Positions 8,668 to 17,141 of a DNA stretch of 64,000 bases are shown here, one piece after another. Both the position numbers and the translations under genes were made by a program. Source of the stretch: Devosia litorisediminis (lineage in GTDB: Bacteria; Pseudomonadota; Alphaproteobacteria; Rhizobiales; Devosiaceae). Numbering within the stretch: position 1 is the first letter of the stretch; every line of letters begins with the position of its first letter. The notes beneath the pieces are model-generated. The model worked only from the letters and a program-made list of their open reading frames with translations, did no database searches and was not told where the DNA came from. Location of the stretch: contig NZ_JAGXTP010000001.1 of assembly GCF_018334155.1 (NCBI RefSeq), forward strand, positions 1 through 64,000, given 5' to 3'.

Positions 8668-9498
8668 ATGGCCATCTCCATACTCGGCATCATCAATAGC
8701 CTCAGCCCCAAGGATGCAGGCTCTCGCAAGGTAGCGCGCAATCTGGCGTATGGCCCTGCGGAGCGCCAGAAGCTCGATATCTACGCGCCACGCGACAGGC
8801 AGGATAATTTGCCGGTTGTGGTGTTTTTCTATGGTGGCTCATGGAATGACGGCAGCCGGGCACACTATGATTTTGTCGGGCGCGCCCTGGCGGCGCAGGG
8901 CTTTGTCACAGTGATTGCCGACTATCGGTTACTGCCCGAGGTGGAGTATCCGGGATTTCTGGATGATTGCGCTACCGCCGTTGAGTGGATTGCGGGCAAT
9001 ATCGGCGTGCATGGCGGAGACCCGGAGCGGCTAGCGCTGATGGGGCATTCGGCTGGTGCCTATAATGCGGTCATGCTGGCGCTGGATCCAGGCTTGCTGA
9101 AGCGGCGTGGTCTGCTGGGGAAGGTGCGGTGTACTGTCGGGCTGTCGGGGCCCTATGACTTTTTTCCATTTGATGGGCCGATCTCGCTGCGCACGTTCGG
9201 TGCCGTCAGCGAGCCCATGAGCACTCAGCCCATTCATTTCGTCAGTGCTTCGGCGCCGCCGATGTTTCTGGCCAGTGGTGACAAGGATACGCTTGTCTAT
9301 TCGCGCAACACGCGCGCACTGGCGCAGCGCCTGAAGGTGGTCGGTGTTTCGGTGCACGAGCGGCACTACGCCAATCTTGGTCATCCCGGAACGCTGCTGG
9401 CGCTTGGTCGCCCAGCGCGCAGGATCGCCCCGGTGCTCAAAGAGGTGGGGATTTTCCTGCACCAGCACCTCGACGTGCGACAGAGCGTCGCTGCTTAG
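8668..9498 (+). CDS. Alpha/beta-hydrolase (BD-FAE-like esterase), cytosolic paralogue
   Basis: A 276-residue hydrolase closely related to the product of 4571-5581 over the whole catalytic domain (shared FVGRALAA, VIADYRLLPEVEYPGFL and GHSAGAYNAVMLALDPG). Oxyanion motif FYGGSW, nucleophile S128, acid in SGDKD and histidine in LGHPG are all present. No signal peptide is visible, so this copy is probably cytoplasmic while its paralogue is exported. Substrate unknown; ester hydrolysis is expected. Its last 62 bases overlap the 3' end of the convergent DUF599 gene. Confidence 0.83.
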   Translation: MAISILGIINSLSPKDAGSRKVARNLAYGPAERQKLDIYAPRDRQDNLPVVVFFYGGSWNDGSRAHYDFVGRALAAQGFVTVIADYRLLPEVEYPGFLDDCATAVEWIAGNIGVHGGDPERLALMGHSAGAYNAVMLALDPGLLKRRGLLGKVRCTVGLSGPYDFFPFDGPISLRTFGAVSEPMSTQPIHFVSASAPPMFLASGDKDTLVYSRNTRALAQRLKVVGVSVHERHYANLGHPGTLLALGRPARRIAPVLKEVGIFLHQHLDVRQSVAA

Positions 9499-10204
9499 TT
9501 TCGGAAACCGCCGCACCCTTGTCATGCTGACGACGCGCCGCAATGACTGCAGCTGAGGCTGCAGTGCGATGGGCCGAGGAAAAGAACTCGCGATGCGCCA
9601 GGATCAGAATGGTCAGGCCACACACCAGGATCGGTAGCCATTCGGACACGAACCAGGCCACTGTTGCGACCGAGAAATAATAGGCGCGGATGCCGCTGTT
9701 GAAGTTGCGGGCCCCAAGCGAGTTCATGCGTGAAATGGCGTTGATCTCTTCCTCGGAGGCGCCGTTCTCGTGATCGACTGCGCCCAGCATGATGCAGAAA
9801 TGGTTGAACTGGCGCAGCGACAGGGTGAAGGCGAAAAATGCCATCACGAACATGATCAGCATGACGACCAGATGGAGCTGGACGTCTAGCGAGGTATAGA
9901 CGCGGTCCAGTGACAGGGAGTCGAGCGCTGCCATCAAGGTGGGGACCTGCCCGAATACCGCAAAGATCGCCAGGATTAGCAATACTGCGGTGGAGGCCAG
10001 AAAACTGACCGAGCCCATGATGTTGCCCGACAGGATCGCATCAAAGGGCGATTCGCGAAGCGCCGCATTGGCCACCCAGCGCCGCCGCTGCATATTCATG
10101 ATGGTGGAGAGCGAGGGGCGCAGCTTCTCGATCTGCGGCACGATGATATTGTACGCCAGATAGCACAATAGCGGCAGAAAGGTCGTGATCAGTGTGGTCG
10201 ACAA
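9437..10204 (-). CDS. DUF599 family inner-membrane protein
   Basis: A 255-residue protein with about four hydrophobic segments and the DUF599 hallmarks: an N-terminal helix with NIIVPQIEKLRPSL, RRRWV, then FNHFCIMLGA and ISRMNSLGARNFNSGIRAYYF. The function of the family is unknown. The best start is a TTG at 10204 preceded by a G-rich stretch; a later ATG would remove the first membrane helix. The basic, low-complexity C-terminus is encoded in the region that overlaps the convergent esterase gene. Confidence 0.78.
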   Translation of the reverse strand: MSTTLITTFLPLLCYLAYNIIVPQIEKLRPSLSTIMNMQRRRWVANAALRESPFDAILSGNIMGSVSFLASTAVLLILAIFAVFGQVPTLMAALDSLSLDRVYTSLDVQLHLVVMLIMFVMAFFAFTLSLRQFNHFCIMLGAVDHENGASEEEINAISRMNSLGARNFNSGIRAYYFSVATVAWFVSEWLPILVCGLTILILAHREFFSSAHRTAASAAVIAARRQHDKGAAVSETKQRRSVARRGAGAGKSPPL

Positions 10205-10267
10205 GGGCGCCCCCGCAATTGCGTGTTCGCCCTTGTTATAGCGTGATCCGTCAAAAAGGCGACGGCC

Positions 10268-11305
10268 TCAAATCGTGCGCGGGAACTGGCGGTGTACCGC
10301 GTCGATCTCGCCGAGCACTTCGGGAGACAGTCTCACATCGGCTGCCCCGATAGCCAGTGCCAGTTGGTCGGTATTGGTGGCGCCAATGATCGAGGCTGTG
10401 GTGAAGGGCTTTGTCAGGGTGAAGGCAATCGCCATCTGGGCCGGGTCCAGACCATGCTTGGCAGCGATCGCCAGATAGGCGGCAACGGCTGCCTCGGAAT
10501 GCTGATTGTAGCGCCAGAACGCCTTTTGATAGTCGCCACGGCTGCCAGGGGGCACCGCGCCGCCCTGGTATTTACCGGTCAGCAAGCCGCCGGCAAGGGG
10601 AGAATAGGCCAGTAGGCCAACCTGTTCGTGGTGGCTGAGTTCGGCCATGTCCAAATCGAACTGGCGTCGCAGCAGGCTATATTCGTTCTGCACCGAGGCC
10701 ACGCGGGGCAGGCCCCTAGCCTCGGCAATGCGAAGCCATTGCGCAATACCCCAGGTTGTCTCGTTGGACACGCCGACATGACGGATCTTGCCTTCCTTGA
10801 CCAAGGCACCAAGTCCCTCGAGCATGTCCTCGATATTGGCCAGCACGTCGGCGGTATCCTGGGTGTGCGGGGCGTAATTCCAGGAGCCGTCAAAATTGTA
10901 GCTACCGCGCGAGGCCCAGTGGATCTGGTAGAGGTCGATATAATCGGTCTGCAGGCGCTTGAGGCTGTCATCCACCGCGATGCGGATGGTCCTGGCGCTG
11001 GCGCGGGAATTGTCGCGCATGAAATCGACGGGACCGCCGGCGATCTTGGAGGCAAGGATCCACTGATCGCGCTTGCCGGTCTTTTTGAACCAGGTGCCGA
11101 TGATTTCTTCGGTCCGACCCGATGTTTCGGGACTGCGCGGCACCGCGTAAATCTCGGCGGTGTCCATGAAATTGAGCCCGGATTCAAGCGCCATGTCGAT
11201 CTGGGCGTGGCCCTGCTCTTCGGTGTTCTGGCTGCCCCAGGTCATGGTGCCCAGGCAAATTTCAGTGACCCGCAGATCGGTGCGGCCAAGCGGATTCAAT
11301 TTCAT
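10268..11305 (-). CDS. tas: Aldo/keto reductase, Tas-like
   Basis: A 345-residue TIM-barrel oxidoreductase. The family tetrad is visible: Asp and Tyr in FMDTAEIYAVP, Lys in ILASKIAGG and His in YQIHWASR. The long insertion after the Tyr (PRSPETSGRTEEIIG) and the C-terminal NADP-binding ASIIGATNTDQL match the Tas/YghZ branch, which reduces aldehydes and ketones with NADPH. The physiological substrate is unknown. Monocistronic by layout. Confidence 0.85.
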   Translation of the reverse strand: MKLNPLGRTDLRVTEICLGTMTWGSQNTEEQGHAQIDMALESGLNFMDTAEIYAVPRSPETSGRTEEIIGTWFKKTGKRDQWILASKIAGGPVDFMRDNSRASARTIRIAVDDSLKRLQTDYIDLYQIHWASRGSYNFDGSWNYAPHTQDTADVLANIEDMLEGLGALVKEGKIRHVGVSNETTWGIAQWLRIAEARGLPRVASVQNEYSLLRRQFDLDMAELSHHEQVGLLAYSPLAGGLLTGKYQGGAVPPGSRGDYQKAFWRYNQHSEAAVAAYLAIAAKHGLDPAQMAIAFTLTKPFTTASIIGATNTDQLALAIGAADVRLSPEVLGEIDAVHRQFPRTI

Positions 11306-11427
11306 TGTGACAAATCTCGGGTGCGGTATCGGGATGGGATCACATTAAACGATCTCATCTTGAATGGTAGGTTTGGGGCGCAAAAAACCGCGGCGTCAAA
11401 AAAGCGTCACTTAAGCGCGTTTGGGGG

Positions 11428-11456
11428 TTGAGCTATCAAACGCTTCCCCCTATATA
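11428..11456 (+). promoter_or_regulatory. Strong promoter of the initiator tRNA gene
   Basis: TTGAGC (11428-11433) and TATATA (11451-11456) are separated by exactly 17 bases. The predicted start of transcription near 11463 leaves a short leader before the tRNA at 11520. This is one of the cleanest sigma70-type promoters in the window. Confidence 0.75.
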
Positions 11457-11519
11457 GCCCTCACGTCGCGGCACGGGCCGCACCGATGATAGCCAATCAG
11501 GCATTGTTATCGACTTTGA

Positions 11520-11596
<77 letters not shown>

Positions 11597-11639
11597 AAAA
11601 AGCCCAGTAAGCTCATTCGAGTTTACTGGGCTTTTCCTT
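11597..11639 (+). terminator. Intrinsic terminator of the initiator tRNA gene
   Basis: A 13-bp stem including one G-U (11602-11614 with 11619-11631) and a 4-base loop is extended by A/T pairing and followed by CTTTTCCTTTTT. It immediately follows the tRNA CCA end. The A-run on the left also makes it usable by the convergent creatininase operon. Confidence 0.9.
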
Positions 11640-11651
11640 TTTGGGTTCCCG

Positions 11652-12440
11652 CTAGCGTTTGCCGGGCAGGGGCATGGCGACGACTTCGGCGAGCATGTCG
11701 AGCATGCCGGCGACATTGGCCTGCGCGATAGTCTGGCCCTTCTCGGCGGTGGCGATGGCAGCATTGCCGACAGCGCCTGATGGATTGATGTCCGAAGCGA
11801 TCCAGGAATAGACGTGGCCGAAGGCGCCTGTGGGGCGGAGATAGCGGAATTGCTGTTCGTCGCGGGCAGCAACGGAGCCAAAATCCTCGGCGCGCGCCAT
11901 ATCCACAAGGTCCGGGCGAAAGTGCAGGATGAGTGAGGTCTCGGCGTCTCCGCCGTGAATGCCGTGGCGACGTTCGAGGTCGGAAAGCACGCCGTCAGGC
12001 ATAAAGCGCCAGCCGCTCTTGACCGCCAACATGCCCGCTCGCACGCGCAATTCGCGCGCGACAATGCCCATGATCTCTTCATTGCCCCCATGGGAATTGA
12101 CGAAGACGATCTTGCGCACCCCGGCGCGGGCGACTTCAAGACCAATCTGGGTCCATGCGTCGATCAGGTTGGTCGCGGTGTGGGTTATCGTGCCTTTGGC
12201 CCAGATGTGTTCGTTGGACTTGCCAATGGCCTGAACCGGCAGCACGCGAATATCGAGTTCATCGGGCGCGCTGGCGACCAGCAACTCCATCATTGAGGTG
12301 TTGATGATGGTGTCGGTGCCCACCGGCAGATGGGGGCCATGCTGTTCGACCGCAGCGATTGGCAGGATTGCGATAGTTTTTTCGGGATCGAGATTTTCGA
12401 ATTCGCGGGCGGCAAAGTCGGTCCACCAGATTTTACGCAT
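11652..12440 (-). CDS. Creatininase-family amidohydrolase
   Basis: A 262-residue protein of the creatininase superfamily. Metal-site motifs are intact: E and H in VEQHGPHLPVGTD plus the aspartate, NSHGGNEE, and E in HGGDAETS. Members open cyclic or formyl amides (creatinine amidohydrolase, formamidopyrimidine hydrolases) using a binuclear Zn/Mn centre. The gene is second in a two-gene operon, 11 bases behind a Rid-family gene, and diverges from an NMT1-type transporter and amidohydrolase operon. That context suggests a ring-opening or amide-cleaving step for an imported N-heterocycle. Creatinine itself is possible but unproven. Confidence 0.85.
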   Translation of the reverse strand: MRKIWWTDFAAREFENLDPEKTIAILPIAAVEQHGPHLPVGTDTIINTSMMELLVASAPDELDIRVLPVQAIGKSNEHIWAKGTITHTATNLIDAWTQIGLEVARAGVRKIVFVNSHGGNEEIMGIVARELRVRAGMLAVKSGWRFMPDGVLSDLERRHGIHGGDAETSLILHFRPDLVDMARAEDFGSVAARDEQQFRYLRPTGAFGHVYSWIASDINPSGAVGNAAIATAEKGQTIAQANVAGMLDMLAEVVAMPLPGKR

Positions 12441-12451
12441 GCGAGTAGTCC

Positions 12452-12841
12452 TCAGGCTGGTCCGGCCGCAAGGGCCTCGATTTCAACGACGAATTCAGGC
12501 CGGGCAAAGCCGGCAACGATCATCAGCGTGGATGCGGGATAGGGTGGGGCGAACAGCGCATTGCGCACTGCCATGTATTCGGCCAGATGCGCCCGCCCTG
12601 TCACATAGGCGTTGATGCGCACGATGTGCTCCATGCCCATCCCGGCCTCGCGCAGGATGGCTGCGATATTGTCAAAGCAGATCCGGGTCTGGGCGGCACA
12701 ATCGGCGGGCACATGCTTGTCTGCGGCAATGCCCAATTGTCCTGAGCAGAACACCAGTCGCTGTCCCGCAGGGACGACAACGCCGTGGCTGTATGGCGCG
12801 AAGGGCGGGTGAATCTCGGGGGGATTGAGGGGCGTGGTCAT
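12452..12841 (-). CDS. Rid-family (RidA/YjgF-like) protein
   Basis: A 129-residue Rid-fold protein (FAPYSHGVVVPAG, FCSGQLGI, IVRINAYVTG, VVEIEALA). Canonical RidA enzymes deaminate reactive enamines/imines using an arginine near residue 105; here that position is in PASTLMIVAG and no arginine is visible. The protein therefore probably belongs to a non-RidA subgroup with a different activity, such as the amide or aminoacrylate chemistry found in catabolic operons. It is the first gene of the operon with the creatininase-family hydrolase. Confidence 0.82.
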   Translation of the reverse strand: MTTPLNPPEIHPPFAPYSHGVVVPAGQRLVFCSGQLGIAADKHVPADCAAQTRICFDNIAAILREAGMGMEHIVRINAYVTGRAHLAEYMAVRNALFAPPYPASTLMIVAGFARPEFVVEIEALAAGPA

Positions 12842-13055
12842 GGTTTTCCGTAGGCTTGAGCGCGGAGGCTATCGAGCGGTCATACACTTGACCAGTGCAA
12901 AAGCGACAAAACTGCACGCATAGCAGGCATTCACCAGATGTGCCTATTTTTTGGGTTCACAGTCGCGGTCGAATACGGAAGTCTCTCAGACCGGCGAGAG
13001 AGCTCGCGACAATTTCTTGCTGCGGCACCAAGACCGCAGCGCAGGGAGCGCAAAT

Positions 13056-14066
13056 ATGCATGTTTCGATCAAGACGACCCTTCTGGCTGCCATGGCGCTG
13101 GCTGCCCCGGCAGTGTCAGCCCAGGAGCTGGATGCGGTGACCTTTGGCACCAACTGGCTGGCTCAGGCCGAGCACGGTGGCTATTATCAGGCCGTGGCTG
13201 ACGGTACCTATGAGAAGTATGGCCTGGATGTCAGCATCCGGCAGGGTGGGCCGCAGGCACCAAACGGGCAGCTGCTGATTGCCGGCCAGCTCGATTTCTA
13301 CATGGGTGGCATGTCCACCATCGACTCGGTCAAAGAGGGCATTCCTGTCTTGGCCGTGGCCTCGATCTTCCAGAAAGACCCCCAGGTCCTGCTGGCCCAT
13401 CCTGAGGCAGGGTTCACCGATCTGGCCAGTCTGGCCGGCGCAAGCAAGATCATCATGGGCAAGGACGCGTTCTTTGCGGGCTACTACCCCTGGATGAAAT
13501 CATCGCTGAGCGGTTTCACCGATGAGCTCTACGAACCCTACACCTTCAATCCGGCGCCGTTTATTGCGGACGAAATGGCGGTGCAGCAGGGTTACCTGAC
13601 GTCTGAGCCCTACGAAATCGGCAAGCAGACTGGCTGGGATCCAAAAGTATTCCTGCTGGCCGACTATGGCTACGACCCCTACTCGACCACTATCGAGACG
13701 CGTCAGGACATCGTGGACAACGATCCGGACATGGTGCAGCGTTTCGTCGATGCGACCGCGATTGGCTGGTACAATTACCTCTATGGCGACAACACGGCCG
13801 CCAATGAGCTGATCAAGGCCGACAATCCTGAAATGACAGATGGTCAGCTCGCCTATTCGCTCGAAAAGCTCAAGGAATACGGCATCGTGGTCTCCGGTGA
13901 TGCCGAAGAAAACGGCATTGGCTGCATGACCGATGCGCGCTGGAGCGATTTCTACGCGACCATGATCGAGGCCGGTGTCTATGAAGAGGGCATCGATATC
14001 TCCAAGGCCTACACCACGCAGTTCACCTGCAAGGGTGTCGGGATGGAACTGGCCGCGGCCGAATAA
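13056..14066 (+). CDS. ABC transporter substrate-binding protein, NMT1/ThiY-SsuA type
   Basis: About 336 residues. The ATG at 13056 follows GCAGGGAG and starts a Sec signal peptide ending in AVSAQ. The mature part has the NMT1/THI5-like fold (FGTNWLAQAEHGGYYQAVADG, YEKYGLDV, GQLDFYMGG), typical of periplasmic receptors for pyrimidine precursors, taurine or sulfonates, nitrate and related ligands. The ligand cannot be read from sequence. Its close operon partners, an ATPase, a permease and a CodA-like amidohydrolase, favour a nitrogen heterocycle. Confidence 0.87.
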   Translation: MHVSIKTTLLAAMALAAPAVSAQELDAVTFGTNWLAQAEHGGYYQAVADGTYEKYGLDVSIRQGGPQAPNGQLLIAGQLDFYMGGMSTIDSVKEGIPVLAVASIFQKDPQVLLAHPEAGFTDLASLAGASKIIMGKDAFFAGYYPWMKSSLSGFTDELYEPYTFNPAPFIADEMAVQQGYLTSEPYEIGKQTGWDPKVFLLADYGYDPYSTTIETRQDIVDNDPDMVQRFVDATAIGWYNYLYGDNTAANELIKADNPEMTDGQLAYSLEKLKEYGIVVSGDAEENGIGCMTDARWSDFYATMIEAGVYEEGIDISKAYTTQFTCKGVGMELAAAE

Positions 14067-14132
14067 GCCTTTGAAAGCTTCCGGTGCGGGCGCTCCTGCC
14101 CGCGCCGTTTAGCCCTAATCCGGGTTGGTATA

Positions 14133-14963
14133 GTGACCGATATTGCCTTGTCTGCGGCTCCCGCCGCATCGCCTCAGACTGCGCGCCGCCTCGTGGTGGC
14201 CATGCATGATGTTTCCAAAGTTTTTTCCAACGGTACCCTGGCGCTCAAGGGCATGTCGCTTGATGTGAAGGCTGGCGAGTTCATTTCGCTGCTGGGCCCT
14301 TCGGGCTGCGGCAAGTCCACCGCGCTGCGCATTATTGCCGGCCTGGGTGCGCCGTCTTCGGGCAGCATCGACTGGCCGTCTTCGCGGATCAATTCCAAAG
14401 GGCTGCCGGAAGGCGATGTCGGGTTCGTTTTTCAGGACCCAACGCTGATGCCCTGGGCCACCGTGTTCGACAATGTCTTCCTGCCGCTCAAATTGCGCGG
14501 CATCTCCAAAGCTTCGGCTACCGAAACCATTATGGAAAACCTGGCCTCGGTCGGGCTAGCCGATTTCGCCGCTTCCTATCCGCGCGAACTATCAGGTGGC
14601 ATGCGCATGCGTGTTTCTATTGCGCGTGCCATGGTCACCAAGCCCAAGCTTCTGCTGATGGATGAGCCATTCGCAGCGCTTGATGAAATCACGCGACAGA
14701 AGCTCAATGACGATGTGTTGCGGCTATGGAAGCAGCATGGCGTCACGGTCATCTTCGTGACCCACTCGGTCTACGAGTCCGCATATCTATCGAGCCGCAT
14801 CGTAGTGATGCGCGCGCGCCCGGGGCAGGTCTATACCGATATGGCTGTGACCCAGCCGGCCGAGCGTGATCAGGCCTATCGGGTATCGGAGGGGTATCGG
14901 CAAACCTGTCAGGATGTGTCCGATGCCTTGCAAGGCGCCATTGGCGCGGCGGAGGTGCACTGA
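14133..14963 (+). CDS. ABC transporter ATP-binding protein (SsuB/TauB-like)
   Basis: A 276-residue ATPase. Walker [11 protein letters not shown]-loop FVFQDPTLMPW, signature LSGGM, Walker B LLLMDEPFAALDE and the switch histidine in FVTHSV are all present. It should energise the adjacent NMT1-type uptake system. The start is a GTG at 14133 without a strong Shine-Dalgarno, 66 bases after the binding-protein stop. The 3' end overlaps the permease start (TGATG). Confidence 0.9.
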   Translation: MTDIALSAAPAASPQTARRLVVAMHDVSKVFSNGTLALKGMSLDVKAGEFISLLGPSGCGKSTALRIIAGLGAPSSGSIDWPSSRINSKGLPEGDVGFVFQDPTLMPWATVFDNVFLPLKLRGISKASATETIMENLASVGLADFAASYPRELSGGMRMRVSIARAMVTKPKLLLMDEPFAALDEITRQKLNDDVLRLWKQHGVTVIFVTHSVYESAYLSSRIVVMRARPGQVYTDMAVTQPAERDQAYRVSEGYRQTCQDVSDALQGAIGAAEVH

Positions 14964-15823
14964 TGAGCACTGTTCCAAATACAGCCAGCGAAGCTGGAAC
15001 CGATAGCGCTGCAGGCGTGCTGCTGGCGCAAACACCCAAAAGCGACAAGATCCTGCAGAACGTTATTCCGGTCACCACCCTGGTGCTGACCATTGCGCTC
15101 TGGCAGTTGCTGGTCACGATCAACGAAATTCCGCGCTATATTCTGCCCAGCCCGGTGGATGTGGCCATTGCCCTGTTCACCGATTCAAGCACGCTGTGGC
15201 CTGCGATGATGGTGACGGTGAAAATCACCTTGATGGCGCTGGCCCTGGCATTGGTTGGCGGGGTCGGCCTGGCCATTCTGCTGGTGCAATCGCGCCTGCT
15301 GGAGCTAGCGCTGTTTCCCTATGCGGTGGTGTTGCAGGTGACCCCGATCATCGCCATTGCGCCGTTGCTGCTGATTTATGCGCCCGATACCCAGACCGCC
15401 CTGCTGATCTGTGCATTTCTGGTGGCGTTTTTTCCGATCCTGTCCAACATGGCGCAGGGGCTCAAGAGCGTGGACCATAACCTGCTCAATCTGTTTGAGC
15501 TCTATGGAGCTTCGGGCTGGCAGACCCTGTTCTATCTCAAGATTCCGGCGTCTATGCCGTACTTTATGGCTGGGCTGCGGATTGGTGGTGGTCTGGCGCT
15601 GATTGCCGCGGTGGTGGCCGAATTCGCTGCCGGTTCGGCCGGGCAGGGCTCGGGTCTGGCGTTCCGGCTGATCGAAAGCCAGTATCGCATGAACCTGCCG
15701 CGCATGTTCGTCTGCCTGATCATGCTGAGCGCTATCGGCATCATCATTTTCGGGCTGACCTCACTGATCTCCTGGCTGGTGCTGCACCGCTGGCATGAGA
15801 GTGCCATCCGGCGGGAGAACTGA
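14963..15823 (+). CDS. ABC transporter permease (SsuC/TauC-like)
   Basis: A 286-residue inner-membrane protein with about six transmembrane helices and the BPD_transp_1 loop that contacts the ATPase (ELYGASGWQTLFYLKIPASMP). It is the single permease, presumably a homodimer, of the NMT1-type importer. It overlaps the ATPase stop by one base and is followed closely by the amidohydrolase gene, indicating one transcript. Confidence 0.9.
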   Translation: MSTVPNTASEAGTDSAAGVLLAQTPKSDKILQNVIPVTTLVLTIALWQLLVTINEIPRYILPSPVDVAIALFTDSSTLWPAMMVTVKITLMALALALVGGVGLAILLVQSRLLELALFPYAVVLQVTPIIAIAPLLLIYAPDTQTALLICAFLVAFFPILSNMAQGLKSVDHNLLNLFELYGASGWQTLFYLKIPASMPYFMAGLRIGGGLALIAAVVAEFAAGSAGQGSGLAFRLIESQYRMNLPRMFVCLIMLSAIGIIIFGLTSLISWLVLHRWHESAIRREN

Positions 15824-15824
15824 G

Positions 15825-17141
15825 ATGACGATCACACTTCCGGCAGCGGGCAGCTACACGCTGCGAAATGCTTCGGTGCCCGCCTCGGTGATGGACGACG
15901 CTGCATCCGGCGCGCTGCGCACGGTTGATATCGCGGTGACCGGTGGGGCAGTCAGCGCCATCACCCCCGCCAGTTCATCGCCGACAGCAGGCGGCATTGA
16001 TCTGGACGGTGGCATCGTCCTGCCAGCCTTTGTTGATCTGCACACCCATCTGGACAAGGGACATATCTGGCCACGTCGGCAAAATCCTGATGGCACCTGG
16101 ACCGGTGCGCTGATGGCGGTGCTGGACGACCGACAGGCCAACTGGGCGGCGTCGGATGTGGAGCGGCGCATGGATTTTGCGCTGCGCTGTGCCTATGCGC
16201 ATGGCACGGCAGCAATCCGCACCCATCTGGATATGGCGCCCCCACAGCATACGATCAGCTGGGATGTATTCGAAGCGATACGCGCGCGCTGGGCAGGGCG
16301 CATTGAATTGCAGGGTGTGGGGCTGATGGGCCCTGACACCATTCTGGATCCGGCAGCATTGCGCGCAATCGCCAAGCGGACCAAGGCGGCCGGTGGCGTG
16401 CTGGGTGGCTCGACAGCGGTCCATGCCGAGAACCCTACAATCATGCGGCGCCTGCTCGAAATGGCTGGCGAATTCGATCTGGATATCGACCTGCATACCG
16501 ATGAGTCGCCTGATCCTGCCGCAAGCGCCTTGCGCAGTCTGGCAGACGCCGTGATTGAAACGGGTTTCACGGGCACTGTGGTGGCAGGCCATTGCTGTGC
16601 GCTGGCCAACCAGCCTGCCGATCAGGCGCAAGCCACGATCGAGCGAGTGGCGCAATCTGGCGTGGCGGTCGTGTCGCTGCCCATGTGCAATATGTATTTG
16701 CAGGACCGCGACAATGTCGACCGGGTGCGCACACCGCGCTGGCGTGGGGTCACCTTGCTCAACGAACTTAAGGCGGCAGGTGTGCCGGTGGCCATTGCCT
16801 CGGACAATACCCGCGATCCTTTCTATGCCTATGGCGATCTGGACGGCTTTGAGGTGCTGCGCGAAGGCGCCCGCATTCTGCAGTTTGATCATCCCCAGGC
16901 TGATGCCTTTGCCTGGGCGCGCTCGGTGGGCGCTGACCCCGCTGCGATTGCCGGGTTTGCCCATGCAGCAAAGCTGGCGGTGGGCGTTTCTGCCGATCTG
17001 GTGCTGTTTGGTGCCCGCAACTGGACCGAACTGATGAGCCGCCCCCAGTCGAATCGCACCGTGCTCCGCGCCGGTGCGGCCATCGACACCACATTGCCTG
17101 ACTACCGCGAACTCGACGACCTGATGGGACCACACCTGTGA
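15825..17141 (+). CDS. CodA-like amidohydrolase (deaminase/hydrolase, substrate unknown)
   Basis: About 438 residues; the ATG at 15825 has GGGAG upstream, so the longer frame from 15795 is not used. Amidohydrolase-superfamily metal ligands are seen at H73 and H75 (HTHLD), H224 with E227 (HTDE), H256 (GHCC) and D327 (SDNTRD). Fold and order match cytosine deaminase CodA. However, the residue equivalent to E. coli Asp314 is N328, and the FPQ motif carrying the substrate-binding Gln156 is replaced (LMGPD). It is therefore probably not a cytosine deaminase; another cyclic amide or amidine is likely. It sits in the transporter operon and ends overlapping the oxidase start. Confidence 0.85.
   Translation: MTITLPAAGSYTLRNASVPASVMDDAASGALRTVDIAVTGGAVSAITPASSSPTAGGIDLDGGIVLPAFVDLHTHLDKGHIWPRRQNPDGTWTGALMAVLDDRQANWAASDVERRMDFALRCAYAHGTAAIRTHLDMAPPQHTISWDVFEAIRARWAGRIELQGVGLMGPDTILDPAALRAIAKRTKAAGGVLGGSTAVHAENPTIMRRLLEMAGEFDLDIDLHTDESPDPAASALRSLADAVIETGFTGTVVAGHCCALANQPADQAQATIERVAQSGVAVVSLPMCNMYLQDRDNVDRVRTPRWRGVTLLNELKAAGVPVAIASDNTRDPFYAYGDLDGFEVLREGARILQFDHPQADAFAWARSVGADPAAIAGFAHAAKLAVGVSADLVLFGARNWTELMSRPQSNRTVLRAGAAIDTTLPDYRELDDLMGPHL

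Noticed and set aside
14133..15823. Taurine or sulfonate transporter (TauABC/SsuABC) as a firm name
   Set aside because: The ATPase and permease are similar across many ligands; no sulfonate monooxygenase is nearby, and the CodA-like, oxidase and creatininase genes point elsewhere.
15975..17135. 386-codon antisense frame over the CodA-like gene
   Set aside because: No domain or ribosome site, and the plus-strand gene has all metal-ligand motifs.
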